DNA of 64,000 bases from Elusimicrobiota bacterium (GCA_003151975.1 PLZD01000032.1:62001-126000); one strand, 5' to 3'. Counted from the stretch's first letter, positions 34,396-42,704 are shown. Notes: generated by a model not told the origin, from the sequence alone. Program-made: numbers and translations.

Positions 34396-34481
34396 ATTAT
34401 AGAGGATGGCCGGGAACCGCATTAGGGCCATATGGGACCCTCGGGGGATGTAAAACGCCCTAAGCCGCGTTGGGCCTTAGG
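34396..34481 (-). promoter_or_regulatory. upstream region of the Lon-like gene
   Basis: Minus strand -10 TATAAT (34401-34396) without a clear -35, giving a leader of about 30 nt. Upstream lie GGCCCTAATGCGG (34429-34417), CATATG flanked by GGGCC/GGACCC, and the 15-mer GCGTTGGGCCTTAGG (plus, 34467-34481). The last is also found, with one extra C, at 42651-42666 between the PHP and MFS genes. These look like protein-binding sites shared with the other leader-bearing genes. Confidence 0.45.
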
Positions 34482-34513
34482 ACCTAGTGAGGGACCTTAT
34501 TAAAGGAAGCGTT

Positions 34514-35113
34514 TCAGTTGCTGCGGAAGACCACCGCGAGCGCGGTGGGGTCCTCGTTGCTGGCGGCGTAGGCGTTGAGCTCGGAGGATTCGATCTGGCC
34601 GCCGGGCACGAAGTACAGCCCGCGCTGAGCGCCGGGCCGGACCTCGCCGTCCTGGATGACGACCTGGAAGACGAGGTTGGGTAGGCCGACGTCGCGGGGG
34701 TCGAGGCCGACGGATTTGGCGAAATCTTTTTCCGGTATGCGGCATTCGGCGACCACCGAGATGCCTTGGTTGAAGAGAAAGTTGATGTTGGCGGTCAACG
34801 GCTGCTTGTCCGTGACCTTGCAAGTGTGGTCCCAGGTCTTGCCGTCGCGCTTGGTGATCTTGAGCGTGATCCGGGAGTTTTCCGTCAGCGCCCGGCCGCC
34901 CTGGTCGAGGCCGAATCTAAAATCGACGGCGTAGGTCCGCCAGCCGTAGCGGTCGGCAAACTCGATGCGGTGCCCCGTCGGCTGGAAGTCGCCGGCGTCT
35001 TTGAGCTTGTACTTCTCCGCCTCGCCGGGAGACCCCCCGCCCAAGGACGAAGTCATTCCCGCGCAGCCGGCCAAGGCCAGCGTCGCGAGAAGGACCGATA
35101 GCGGGATCTTCAT
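34514..35113 (-). CDS. lipoprotein of unknown function
   Basis: A 199-aa protein starting MKIPLSVLL with lipobox LAGC, so Cys17 would be lipidated. Mature part is beta-rich (YGWRTYAVDFRF, SRITLKITKRDGKTW). No family recognised. The start at 35113 is preferred over an ATG 24 nt upstream because AAGGTGAG precedes it and it avoids overlap with the trmL coding region. Confidence 0.7.
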   Translation of the reverse strand: MKIPLSVLLATLALAGCAGMTSSLGGGSPGEAEKYKLKDAGDFQPTGHRIEFADRYGWRTYAVDFRFGLDQGGRALTENSRITLKITKRDGKTWDHTCKVTDKQPLTANINFLFNQGISVVAECRIPEKDFAKSVGLDPRDVGLPNLVFQVVIQDGEVRPGAQRGLYFVPGGQIESSELNAYAASNEDPTALAVVFRSN

Positions 35114-35133
35114 GCTCACCTTAGTATATAGCG

Positions 35134-35625
35134 TCAAGTTGTTGCTGGCGTATTGCCTTCCGCCCCCGCGCCGAGGCCCGTGCGCCTCAAGGCCTCGTAA
35201 AGAGCGACGGCAGCACTCGTCGAGAGGTTCAGCGAGCGCGTGCCGTCCTCCATCGGGATGCGATAAATGCGGTCCTTATGGCGGTTTAGAAGGCTTTTAG
35301 GCAACCCCTCAGATTCCTTGCCGAAAATGAGATAGCTGTCGGGCATGAACGGCGCGTCCCAAAATGATTGCTTGGCCTCGGCGGAGAAGAAGATCAGCGA
35401 AGATCCGTGCGGGATGAAATTCTCGAAAGCGACGAAATCCGAGTGCTGGTGGAGTTTGAGCTTGGGCCAGTAATCCATGCCCGCGCGCTTGATGCGCCGC
35501 TCGCTCAAGGTAAAGCCCAGCTTGCCGATCAAGTGCAGCGACGCGCCGGCCGCGACGCACGTGCGGCCGATGTTGCCCGTGTTCCACGGGATCTCGGGCT
35601 CAAACAGCGCGACATTGAGGGGCAT
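35134..35625 (-). CDS. trmL: tRNA (cytidine/uridine-34 2'-O)-methyltransferase
   Basis: A 163-aa SPOUT-class methyltransferase modifying the wobble position of tRNA-Leu. Motifs: PEIPWNTGNIGRTC near the N-terminus, LIFGKESEGLP, and the knotted SAM site IPMEDGTRSLNLSTSAAVALYEALR. Length is normal. The start codon lies only 25 bp from the divergent permease start. Confidence 0.94.
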   Translation of the reverse strand: MPLNVALFEPEIPWNTGNIGRTCVAAGASLHLIGKLGFTLSERRIKRAGMDYWPKLKLHQHSDFVAFENFIPHGSSLIFFSAEAKQSFWDAPFMPDSYLIFGKESEGLPKSLLNRHKDRIYRIPMEDGTRSLNLSTSAAVALYEALRRTGLGAGAEGNTPATT

Positions 35626-35650
35626 CGCGCTATTCTGTTAAACTAGCCGC
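35626..35650. promoter_or_regulatory. 25-bp divergent promoter gap between trmL and the permease
   Basis: On + the -10 TAAACT (35639-35644) lies 6 nt before GTG 35651. On - a CAGAAT hexamer (35637-35632) lies 6 nt before the trmL ATG. There is no room for leaders or Shine-Dalgarno sites, and both -35 regions must lie inside the neighbouring gene. Confidence 0.5.
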
Positions 35651-37111
35651 GTGCCAGACAAGCGCGAAGAGCGTCTCGCGGCCGACGCCAAGGACCTCCA
35701 CCAGTTCGGCTACGCCCAACAGCTCCTGCGCGACATGGGCGGCTTTGCCAACTTCGCGGTCTCCTTCACGGTCATCTCGATACTGACTGGCGCGATCACG
35801 CTGTTTGGCACCGGCATCTCGATGGGCGGGCCGATCGTCAATGGAGTCGGTTGGCCGCTGGTGACCTTCTTCACCTTGCTCGTCGCGGCCTCGATGGCCG
35901 AGATCGCCTCGAAAATCCCGACGGCCGGCGCGATGTACCACTGGTCCTCTTTGATCGGCGGCCCGGGCTGGGGCTGGTACACCGCGTGGTTCAACCTGGT
36001 GGGCCTGGTCGCCACGATCGCGGGCATCGACTTCGCGATCGCGACCTTCGCGGCCGATCTGCTCGGCCTGCAAGGCCAAACCTGGCTGTTAATAATCTAC
36101 GCGGGACTCTTGATCAGCCACGGCCTCATCAACCACTACGGCGTGCACCTGGTCGCGCTGTTCAACGACGTCAGCGTCTGGTACCACATCGGCGTGACTT
36201 TGACGGTGTGCATCGCGTTCTTTTTCTTCGCGCCGCGCCAGCCGCTCTCGTTTGCCTTCACCGCGCGCTACTCGACGACGCATTATCCATTTGCCTGGGC
36301 GTTTTTGCTGGGTCTTTTGCAGGCGCAGTGGACGCTGACCGGCTACGACGCCTCCGCGCACATCACGGAAGAGACTCTCGACCCACGCCGCAACGCCTCT
36401 TGGGGTATGTTTAATGCAGTTTGGATCTCGGGCGTGTTCGGTTACTTGCTCGTGCTCGCGGTGACCTTGGCGATCCAAGACATTCCCGCCGCCGCGGCCG
36501 CTTCCAATCCGTTCATCTTCATCGCGGAAAAAGCGCTCGGCCCGTCTTTCGGCAGGGGACTCACGTGGGCGATACTTCCCGCGATGTGGTTCTGCGGCCT
36601 CTCGTCGGTCACGACCAGCGCGCGCATGATCTTCGCCTTCTCGCGCGACAAGGGATTGCCGGGGAACAAATGGTGGGCCAAGGTCGACGCCAAGCACCGC
36701 ACGCCGGTCAACGCGATTTGGCTCGCGGTGGGCTTGGCCTTGCTCGTCGCGTTCTACGCGAAGGGCTTTACGGTCATCACCTCGCTGTCGGTCATCGGGC
36801 TTTATGTTTCCTACGTGACGCCTGTCGCGTTGGCGCTGCGCGCGCGATTCCAGAACAAGTGGACCGATCTTGGTCCGTGGAACCTCGGGCGCTGGGGCGC
36901 CGTAATCAACGCGGGCGCCGTGTTGTGGACGATCTTCATCACGGTCTTGTTCGTGTCTCCCCCCAACGAGGTGACGGGCTACACCTTCGCGGGCCTGCTC
37001 GTCGTGCTCACGGTCTATTACCTCGCGCGCGTGCGCGGCCGCTTCCAGGGACCGCGTAAGCTCGGCACCGAGGAAGAGCTCATGCGCCTCGAGAGAGCGC
37101 TCGCCGGGTGA
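35651..37111 (+). CDS. APC-superfamily amino-acid/amine permease
   Basis: A 486-aa inner-membrane transporter with about 12 hydrophobic helices. The first helix region (GGFANFAVSFTVISILTG) and the loop SAHITEETLDPRRNASWGMF match amino-acid/GABA/choline permeases of the APC family. GTG start preceded by a -10 at 6 nt. Its stop overlaps the next gene (GTGA). Coupling to a methylglycine-oxidising enzyme suggests import of a methylated amine or amino acid such as dimethylglycine, sarcosine or betaine (inference). Confidence 0.88.
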   Translation: MPDKREERLAADAKDLHQFGYAQQLLRDMGGFANFAVSFTVISILTGAITLFGTGISMGGPIVNGVGWPLVTFFTLLVAASMAEIASKIPTAGAMYHWSSLIGGPGWGWYTAWFNLVGLVATIAGIDFAIATFAADLLGLQGQTWLLIIYAGLLISHGLINHYGVHLVALFNDVSVWYHIGVTLTVCIAFFFFAPRQPLSFAFTARYSTTHYPFAWAFLLGLLQAQWTLTGYDASAHITEETLDPRRNASWGMFNAVWISGVFGYLLVLAVTLAIQDIPAAAAASNPFIFIAEKALGPSFGRGLTWAILPAMWFCGLSSVTTSARMIFAFSRDKGLPGNKWWAKVDAKHRTPVNAIWLAVGLALLVAFYAKGFTVITSLSVIGLYVSYVTPVALALRARFQNKWTDLGPWNLGRWGAVINAGAVLWTIFITVLFVSPPNEVTGYTFAGLLVVLTVYYLARVRGRFQGPRKLGTEEELMRLERALAG

Positions 37112-39399
37112 GAAAAGCCCGCGTCGTCGTCATCGGCGGCGGCATCGCGGGAGCCTCGACCGCGTACCGGCTCGCCGAACTCGGCTGGGAAGACATACTC
37201 GTGCTCGAGCAGGGCGCCTCACCCCGCGGCGCGACACGCCACACGCCCGGCCTCGTCTATCAGCTCTCGCCCGATGACGGCCTGACCAAGCTCTTGGTCG
37301 ACAGCATCGCGCTATATAAAAAATTGCGCTTCGAGGGCCGCGCGGGCTTCATCGCGGTCGGCAGCCTACGCCTGGCCTCCTCGCGCGAGAGATTGCTCGA
37401 GCTCAAGCGCGACCACAGCCGCGCGCGAGCGCTGGGCCTCGAGGCGCGCCTGCTGATGGCGCACGAGGTCAAGCCGATGTATCCCTTGCTCGATCCCGCG
37501 GGCCTTCAGGGCGCGCTGTGGTTTCCGACCGACGGCACGCTGGCCGGGCCGCACCTGCTCCAGGCGTTAGTGAAAGCCGCCAAGAGCAAGGGCGTCGAGT
37601 TCCTCTATCACAAGAAAGTCGTCGGCTTCGACAAGAAAGACGGCCGCGTCATCGGCGTCGTCACGCCCGAGGAAGACATTCTCTGCGAGACGGTCGTGCT
37701 GGCGGCGGGCGTGTGGAATCGCGAGCTCGGACGGCTCATTGGCGCGAACCTGCCGCTCATCGCGCTCCAGCGCCAGTGCATGCAGACGGCGCCGCTGGCC
37801 GAAGTCACAGCACTTGGCGTCAAGGCTCTACCCAACCTGCACGATCCCGACCACCGCTTCTTCCTGCAGCAAGACCACGAGCGGCTGCTTTTGGGCGGCT
37901 GGGAGCGCGAGCCCGCGGCCTTCTTCCATGACAAGGTCCCGGCCGAGTCCTCCCTGATGCCGTTCTCACCCGCGCGCTTCGAGGAGATCCAGCAGGGCGG
38001 CGCCAAGCGCGTGCCGCTGCTCGCTAAAGCCGAGCAGGCCTTCAAGATCAGCGCGCTCGAGGATTTCACGCCCGACGCGCTTCCGATCGTCGGGCCTATC
38101 CAAGCATTGCACGGGCTTTGGATCATCGGCGGATTTTGCGGACGCGGAGTCGCGGCGGCCGGAGCCGCGGGCGCGGCACTCGCCGACTGGATCGTCACCA
38201 ACGAGCATCCGTTCGATCTTTGGAGCGTCGACAGCCGGCGTTTCGGCGATCGGCCGGCCAAGACCGGCTTTGTCTCCGGTCGGGCGCGCGAGGCCGCGGG
38301 ACGCCGCGACGACATCGCCTATCCGCGCGTGCCGTTTGCCAGCGAGCGCGACCAGCGCGTCTCGTCCCTGCACAAAGAGCTGCAAAGCATCGGAGCGGTC
38401 TTCGCCGAGGCCGGCGGCTGGGAGCGGCCGCAATGGTTCTCGCACAACGAGTTGGGCGCGGACACCACGCATGTGCCCAGCGGTTGGGCCGCTAAGAACT
38501 GGTCGCCGGCCATCGTCGCCGAGCACCGCGCGTGCCGGGAGTCAGCCGCTCTCTTCGATCTGTCGTCCCGCGCCAAGTTCGAGCTGACGGGCGAGGGCGC
38601 TTCGGCCTTCCTCGACAAATTGACCGGCGGGATCGAAGCCGAGGGCACGGCTTTCCGCGCGATCGTGCGCAACGCGCGCGGCGGCGTCGAGTGCGACATG
38701 ACCGTCCTGCGGCTCTCCGCCAATCATTTCCGATTATTGATGGACGCGGAGCGGGGTCCGCGCTCGTGGAATTGGATCGACTCGCGCCGGCCGCGCGACG
38801 GCACGGCCATGCTCCGCGATGTCACCGACGACTTTTGCTGTCTCGGGCTCTGGGGGCCGAAGTCGCGCGAGATTTTGTCGGCGCTCTGCCCCGGGGACCT
38901 TTCTCATGAGGGCTTTCCTCTGGGTGCCGCGCGCGTGCTTCGGGTCTCGGGGCTCGGCGTGCTGGGCGCGCGCGTGAGCCAGGTCGGTGAACTCGGCTGG
39001 GAACTGCACGCGCCGATGAAAGAGGGCCCGAAGCTTTGGGAAGCGATCATGGAGGCCGGCAAGCCGCTGGGAATTCGTCCCGCCGGCTATCGCGCGCTCG
39101 AGACTTTGCGCCTCGAGAAGGGCGACTTCCCGATGCCGCTGGTTTGCCTCACGCTGGATGATCCTGCCGTGCAGGCGTTGGGCGGCGAGGCGATCACGCA
39201 GAACAGCCGCGTCGTGGGGCGCGTGGAGCTTGCGGGCTTCGGGTACACGGTCGGCAAGAGCATCGTGTACGGTTCGGTGGCCGCCAAACAAAGCGGGGTC
39301 GGCATGAAGCTCGAGATCGAATTGTTCGGCGAGCGGGCGTTGGCCACGGTCGTTGAATCGCCGCTTTACGATCCGCGCGGCGAGCGCGTCACGATTTAG
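37108..39399 (+). CDS. dimethylglycine/sarcosine dehydrogenase-like FAD- and folate-dependent enzyme
   Basis: A 763-aa fusion. Residues 1-365 are a DAO-type FAD domain (VVVIGGGIAGASTAYRLAELG; GATRHTPGLV, where the His aligns with the flavin-linking region). About 370-425 is the FAO_M linker and about 430-760 a GcvT-like aminomethyltransferase domain that binds tetrahydrofolate. Such enzymes remove N-methyl groups and hand formaldehyde to folate. Co-transcribed with the permease through a GTGA overlap. Exact substrate unknown. Confidence 0.87.
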   Translation: MRKARVVVIGGGIAGASTAYRLAELGWEDILVLEQGASPRGATRHTPGLVYQLSPDDGLTKLLVDSIALYKKLRFEGRAGFIAVGSLRLASSRERLLELKRDHSRARALGLEARLLMAHEVKPMYPLLDPAGLQGALWFPTDGTLAGPHLLQALVKAAKSKGVEFLYHKKVVGFDKKDGRVIGVVTPEEDILCETVVLAAGVWNRELGRLIGANLPLIALQRQCMQTAPLAEVTALGVKALPNLHDPDHRFFLQQDHERLLLGGWEREPAAFFHDKVPAESSLMPFSPARFEEIQQGGAKRVPLLAKAEQAFKISALEDFTPDALPIVGPIQALHGLWIIGGFCGRGVAAAGAAGAALADWIVTNEHPFDLWSVDSRRFGDRPAKTGFVSGRAREAAGRRDDIAYPRVPFASERDQRVSSLHKELQSIGAVFAEAGGWERPQWFSHNELGADTTHVPSGWAAKNWSPAIVAEHRACRESAALFDLSSRAKFELTGEGASAFLDKLTGGIEAEGTAFRAIVRNARGGVECDMTVLRLSANHFRLLMDAERGPRSWNWIDSRRPRDGTAMLRDVTDDFCCLGLWGPKSREILSALCPGDLSHEGFPLGAARVLRVSGLGVLGARVSQVGELGWELHAPMKEGPKLWEAIMEAGKPLGIRPAGYRALETLRLEKGDFPMPLVCLTLDDPAVQALGGEAITQNSRVVGRVELAGFGYTVGKSIVYGSVAAKQSGVGMKLEIELFGERALATVVESPLYDPRGERVTI

Positions 39400-39447
39400 G
39401 GCCGACCGGGCGGGGCAGCCTAACGTGAAACGAATAAAATCATTGCG

Positions 39448-39476
39448 TTGCGGAAATTCACATGAGGGGCTATACT
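39448..39476 (+). promoter_or_regulatory. promoter of the small lipoprotein gene
   Basis: TTGCGG (39448-39453), 17-bp spacer, TATACT (39471-39476). The leader of about 53 nt can form a hairpin AATCT...AGATT around AAAGCTTT (39484-39502). GC content drops clearly here compared with both flanks. Confidence 0.6.
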
Positions 39477-39535
39477 TTCCTCGAATCTAAAGCTTTGAGA
39501 TTAAGCCGACCAGTCTAATTGTCGTTAGAGCGCCA

Positions 39536-39904
39536 ATGAAGATTGCAATCTCTATCCTGGCACTTGCGGTAAGCGGATGCGCATATAGAAATTGCGTAAG
39601 ACCAGGGCAGGCCGATTCAATCGAGATTCCAATTGAGAATCACGAAGCCAGCCTTCTTCCCTTAAAAGGAGTGCGTGTTGATTCGTCAGGGCCTTCATAC
39701 TTCATCGTCGACAATAATGAAAAAATAGACGTTTTCCCAGGCGAAACCAAAAGAGCCATTCTAAATTTTCACATCGAAAAGACAGGATATCGAGGGGCCT
39801 TTAACGTGGCAACGCGGGTAAGAATGGATTCATCGGAAGCTGATCCGAATCCCAAGGTCAACGACTCAACAGTCAAATTCATCCTCAAAGACCAATGCAA
39901 ATGA
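39536..39904 (+). CDS. small lipoprotein of unknown function in a low-GC patch
   Basis: A 122-aa lipoprotein with lipobox AVSGC (Cys15) and several later Cys. The mature part looks like a single beta-sandwich (SYFIVDNNEKIDVFPGE, STVKFILKDQCK). Base use is far more A/T-rich than the neighbours, suggesting recent transfer. GTTAGAG lies just before the start and GTTAGCA about 80 nt after the stop, slightly like integron core sites. No homologue recognised. Confidence 0.6.
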   Translation: MKIAISILALAVSGCAYRNCVRPGQADSIEIPIENHEASLLPLKGVRVDSSGPSYFIVDNNEKIDVFPGETKRAILNFHIEKTGYRGAFNVATRVRMDSSEADPNPKVNDSTVKFILKDQCK

Positions 39905-40013
39905 ACAGACGGTGCGCTCTATCATCGGCCTGATCCGCCCGGACTTTGCCGGTCGCCCGAGCCGGGGCGGCGGCTGGACCTTTGCGTTAGCACTTTAGGG
40001 CCGTCCGGCCTTC
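39905..40013. other. GC-rich intergenic dyad region
   Basis: Between the small lipoprotein and the convergent antitoxin. CCGCCCGG and CCGGGGCGG (about 39935-39972) can pair with one bulge around a 19-nt loop, and GCGTTAGCAC follows. It may be a terminator or a recombination-site remnant. No gene seen. Confidence 0.35.
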
Positions 40014-40298
40014 CTACGACGTCGAACTTCCCTTCTCGATCGCGCGCAGGCGCTTCTCAAGCTCGCTGAATTTCTTTCCCTTCCCTCGGCTCTGCTCGAA
40101 AGCTCGCAAAATATCCATCGCGGCGTCGACGGCCGCAACCAACGCCTTGTGCCGCGACGGCTCGACGAGAATCGCCACGGGCCTTCCGTGTTTTTCCAGC
40201 ACGACGGGCGTGCGCCGCAGCTGATTTAGGATCTGATCCATGCGCGTGCGCAGCTCGGAGACGGCGGCAAACGCTGTCGGCTCTTCGACGATCTTCAC
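40014..40298 (-). CDS. Phd/YefM-type antitoxin-like protein, no toxin partner seen
   Basis: A 94-aa protein; GTG start 6 nt after a -10. The N-terminal half (AVSELRTRMDQILNQLRRTPVVLEKHGRPVAILVEP) matches the Phd/YefM DNA-binding fold. The C-terminal half is helical and basic (RGKGKKFSELEKRLRAIEKG). Type II antitoxins normally precede a toxin gene, but downstream on this strand lies only the convergent lipoprotein. It is therefore an orphan antitoxin or a repressor co-opted for other use. Confidence 0.7.
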   Translation of the reverse strand: MKIVEEPTAFAAVSELRTRMDQILNQLRRTPVVLEKHGRPVAILVEPSRHKALVAAVDAAMDILRAFEQSRGKGKKFSELEKRLRAIEKGSSTS

Positions 40299-40304
40299 GA
40301 AGAG

Positions 40305-40333
40305 AGTCTACCACGGCATAATAGTTTTGTCAA
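40305..40333 (-). promoter_or_regulatory. promoter of the antitoxin-like gene
   Basis: Minus strand: TTGACA (40333-40328), 17-bp spacer, TAGACT (40310-40305), then exactly 6 nt to the GTG start. A near-consensus promoter giving a leaderless transcript. Confidence 0.75.
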
Positions 40334-40379
40334 TTCTTTAGTCATTTATATTGACAATATTTTATCGGCTTCGACAGTC

Positions 40380-40644
40380 CGAACCAAAAATCCCGCGAAA
40401 TCGAGCAAAATCGACGTAAAAAAAGACAATCAAACGAAAATCGAGCCGGGCGGCAGAAAATTGGCGGATCCGAGCCAAAAAATTAGCCGGGAAAAGACCA
40501 TCCGAACCACCCGGATCGATCGGACGGAACCGAAGAAAAGAGGCAGGAACGCAGCTCGAATTCTGGGAGCTAAAAAGACAATCGAACGCGCTGGCGGGAA
40601 CGTTGCGATTAAAAAAGGACCAAGCCTAAAAAGACCATCATATG
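40380..40644. repeat. A-rich non-coding stretch with degenerate AAAAAGAC[AC]ATC repeats
   Basis: The 343-bp gap between the antitoxin and the 108-aa gene. AAAAAGAC-type motifs begin at about 40418 (AAAAAGACAATCAAAC), 40492 (AAAAGACCATCCGAAC), 40572 (AAAAAGACAATCGAAC), 40611 (AAAAAAGGACCAAGCC) and 40628 (AAAAAGACCATCATATG). Interleaved AATCGAGC and AGCCGGG words also recur. The last copy runs into the start codon at 40642. Several GGA words are present. Spacing is irregular, so this is not CRISPR. It could be a small RNA, a protein-binding array or decayed tandem repeats. A TTGACA at 40351-40356 points into it. Confidence 0.5.
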
Positions 40645-40968
40645 TACGATTACGACCTAGACGGCAAACAAGTGATCCTCGTGCTCGATCCCGATGTAAT
40701 TGACCAGCTCAAACATCTGGGAATCCCCGGTTCTCCGGTCTATGGAAAGGTGTTCAAGGCCGTCGAGGCGGGGCTGTGGATGGACAACCACTACTTCCCC
40801 CTCTGCCCGATCGATCAGCCCAAGCTCGTGCACCCGTCCGGCGAGGCCTTTTGCCACGCCCACATCTTCATTCCCGCGCCGGCGATCATCTCCTTGGCGG
40901 TTTTTCCGAACACGATCAAGGAGCCCGACCAGGCGGGCCTCAACAGGATCGGCTTCAAGCCGCTCTAG
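40642..40968 (+). CDS. conserved-looking hypothetical protein
   Basis: A 108-aa soluble protein starting MYDYDLDGK. Balanced composition with several aromatic and His residues (MDNHYFPLCPIDQPKLVHPSGEAFCHAHIFIPAP) and normal codon use suggest it is real. No family recognised. No clear Shine-Dalgarno; the repeat region runs up to the ATG. Its stop overlaps the convergent PHP gene stop (CTAG). Confidence 0.55.
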   Translation: MYDYDLDGKQVILVLDPDVIDQLKHLGIPGSPVYGKVFKAVEAGLWMDNHYFPLCPIDQPKLVHPSGEAFCHAHIFIPAPAIISLAVFPNTIKEPDQAGLNRIGFKPL

Positions 40969-42551
40969 GAGGTCTTTTTCGCGCCGACAAGCGCCGCGCC
41001 GCCCGCGATCATGGCCGCGAGCGCGGCCAAAGCCACGGCTTGAGCGCCGCCCAGCCCCTTCTGCAGCTCGTCCGCGTACTTGTTGTGCATCCAGACGGCG
41101 AGCTGATCTAAGTGAGTGTCCGTTCCGTGGAAGTCGGCGCCGTTGCCGACGAGAAGGTTGTACTTCTCGGCCCAGACGAGATACTTCGCGGCCCGCTCGT
41201 CGGCCAGGCGCTTGCCGTTGTCCGACGTCGCGTGGCTGGGCCTGTAGACCTCGATGCCGTCCATCCCGAGCTCCAGCATCGCCTCGACGGCTGCGTCCTT
41301 CTCGGCGTCGGAGTTGCCGCGCACGGTGTACGGGTGGTTCAGGAAAGCTTTGCCGCCCGCCGCGTGGATGGTCTCCACGACTTCCTCGGGCGACGGATCG
41401 GGCGCCACTCCGGGCACGCTGAAGATACCTCCTTTAAGGTACGAGTCAAACGCGTCGTCGACATTCTTGATCAGGCCGTGCGCGAGCAAAGCGCGCGCGA
41501 TGTGCGGGATTTCGATGGTACCGCCCGCGTCGTGCTGTGAGAAGGCCTTGACCTCGTCGATGGTGAGCACGATGCCCTTATCTTTGAACTCTTGGAGATT
41601 GTTAAGGTTGGCGATCATGCCCGCGGCTTTCTGGTAGCGCATGATGCGCACGCGCTCGAGCAAAGCGATGAGCTTCGGATTGCTGAGGTCCAAGTCGAGC
41701 GCGCCGATGTGCGCTCCCCCTTGAGCCGTCATCTCGATGCCCGTGTGGAACTCGATCTTGTCGCTGGGATTAGCCGCGTTGATCTCTTGGACTCTTTTCC
41801 AGGCGCGCTCGACGCCGGCGGCCGTGTCGTGGTCGGTGAGTGCAACGACGCGCACACCTTTGGCGTAAGCCGCGTCGATCACGGCTTCGGGCGTCATCGT
41901 GCCGTCGGAGTAGATGCTGTGCAGGTGCAAGGTGATCTTCTGCGTCCAGTCTTGCGGGTTCTGCTGCTGCGCCGACGGAACATACGCGGCCAGCCTTGCC
42001 GGTATCGGGAACGGGGCGGGCTGATCTTGTCTGCGCCGGGCATCCGAGTGCAACGGCGAGTCGTGCGAGGACTCGTCGTGGTGGTAGCTTTCGACGTGCG
42101 TGTACGGCTGATTGTTTTCGTCGTGGTGCAGATGCACGACCGACTGTTTCTTGATGCCGTCGAAGACTTGGCTGCCCGACGGGCCGTCGATGTGCGCGGT
42201 GCTGCCGCCCTCGGGCTGAGCGAGCGCGCCGGCCTCTTCGATAGTCGCGTTCTGCTGAGGGCCTTGCGCCTCGGCTTGAGGCTGCGCCGTCGGCGCGATC
42301 GCGCCGGCTTCCGGCGTGATGTTGATTTGCGGCGCGATACCCTCAAGCGTCGTGGGAACGACGGGAACGGTGAGATCGAGATTCGGAGTGAGCCCATTGA
42401 CGCCCGGCACCTGCGGCAAAGTCTTGGCGGAAATTTCGGGCGTGACGGCCGTCTTGATGTCGCCCACCGACCTGACGAAGTCCGCGCCCGAGGCGCGAAC
42501 GCAGAGCACGAACGCGAGGAAAGGGATCGAAAGGCCAAAGCGTTTTATCAT
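40965..42551 (-). CDS. PHP-domain phosphoesterase with leader and C-terminal membrane tail
   Basis: A 528-aa protein. Residues 1-23 are signal-peptide-like, about 24-200 a Pro/Ala/Val/Thr-rich leader with a His/Asp-rich stretch (HLHHDENNQPYTHVESYHHDESSHD). The PHP domain (about 205-495) has metal motifs HLHSIYSDGT, LTDHDT, GIEMTA, NHPY and NGADFHG, closest in pattern to RNase AM/YciV nucleotidases. The last 30 residues are a hydrophobic helix ending AKKTS, a sorting-tail-like C-terminus. TATCAT lies 6 nt before the ATG and the shared upstream motif 50 bp before that. Confidence 0.87.
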   Translation of the reverse strand: MIKRFGLSIPFLAFVLCVRASGADFVRSVGDIKTAVTPEISAKTLPQVPGVNGLTPNLDLTVPVVPTTLEGIAPQINITPEAGAIAPTAQPQAEAQGPQQNATIEEAGALAQPEGGSTAHIDGPSGSQVFDGIKKQSVVHLHHDENNQPYTHVESYHHDESSHDSPLHSDARRRQDQPAPFPIPARLAAYVPSAQQQNPQDWTQKITLHLHSIYSDGTMTPEAVIDAAYAKGVRVVALTDHDTAAGVERAWKRVQEINAANPSDKIEFHTGIEMTAQGGAHIGALDLDLSNPKLIALLERVRIMRYQKAAGMIANLNNLQEFKDKGIVLTIDEVKAFSQHDAGGTIEIPHIARALLAHGLIKNVDDAFDSYLKGGIFSVPGVAPDPSPEEVVETIHAAGGKAFLNHPYTVRGNSDAEKDAAVEAMLELGMDGIEVYRPSHATSDNGKRLADERAAKYLVWAEKYNLLVGNGADFHGTDTHLDQLAVWMHNKYADELQKGLGGAQAVALAALAAMIAGGAALVGAKKTS

Positions 42552-42557
42552 GGCTCA

Positions 42558-42698
42558 ATGATACGCGCTTTTCCTCGGACTCGGCAGGGTCGAAAGGAGC
42601 ATTCCTTAATAAGCATCGGGCCCAGCGTTCTTGGGCCCATTGAAAGTCCCGCGTTGGGCCCTTAGGCTCTGCTCGGCGGCGCGGCGAACCCCTACAAT
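42558..42698. promoter_or_regulatory. divergent promoter region of the PHP and MFS genes with GGGCCC repeats
   Basis: Minus: -10 TATCAT (42563-42558), 6 nt before the PHP ATG; motif GGCCCGATG ends 50 bp upstream of it (CCCGATG 42620-42614). Plus: -10 TACAAT (42693-42698), 6 nt before the MFS GTG; motif GGCCCATTG (CCCATTG 42636-42642), again 50 bp upstream. GGGCCC occurs at 42618, 42633 and 42656. No -35 hexamer is seen for either gene. This suggests activator-dependent promoters driven from a shared operator. Confidence 0.65.
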
Positions 42699-42704
42699 AG
42701 TCTC

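Noticed and set aside
40380-40644. CRISPR array
   Set aside because: Repeat words are short, degenerate and irregularly spaced (about 71, 81, 41 and 15 bp), and no cas genes are present.
40461-40703. 80-aa Lys/Arg-rich plus-strand open frame in the repeat region
   Set aside because: Composition mirrors the A-rich repeats, it overlaps the 108-aa gene in another frame, and no ribosome site or family is seen.
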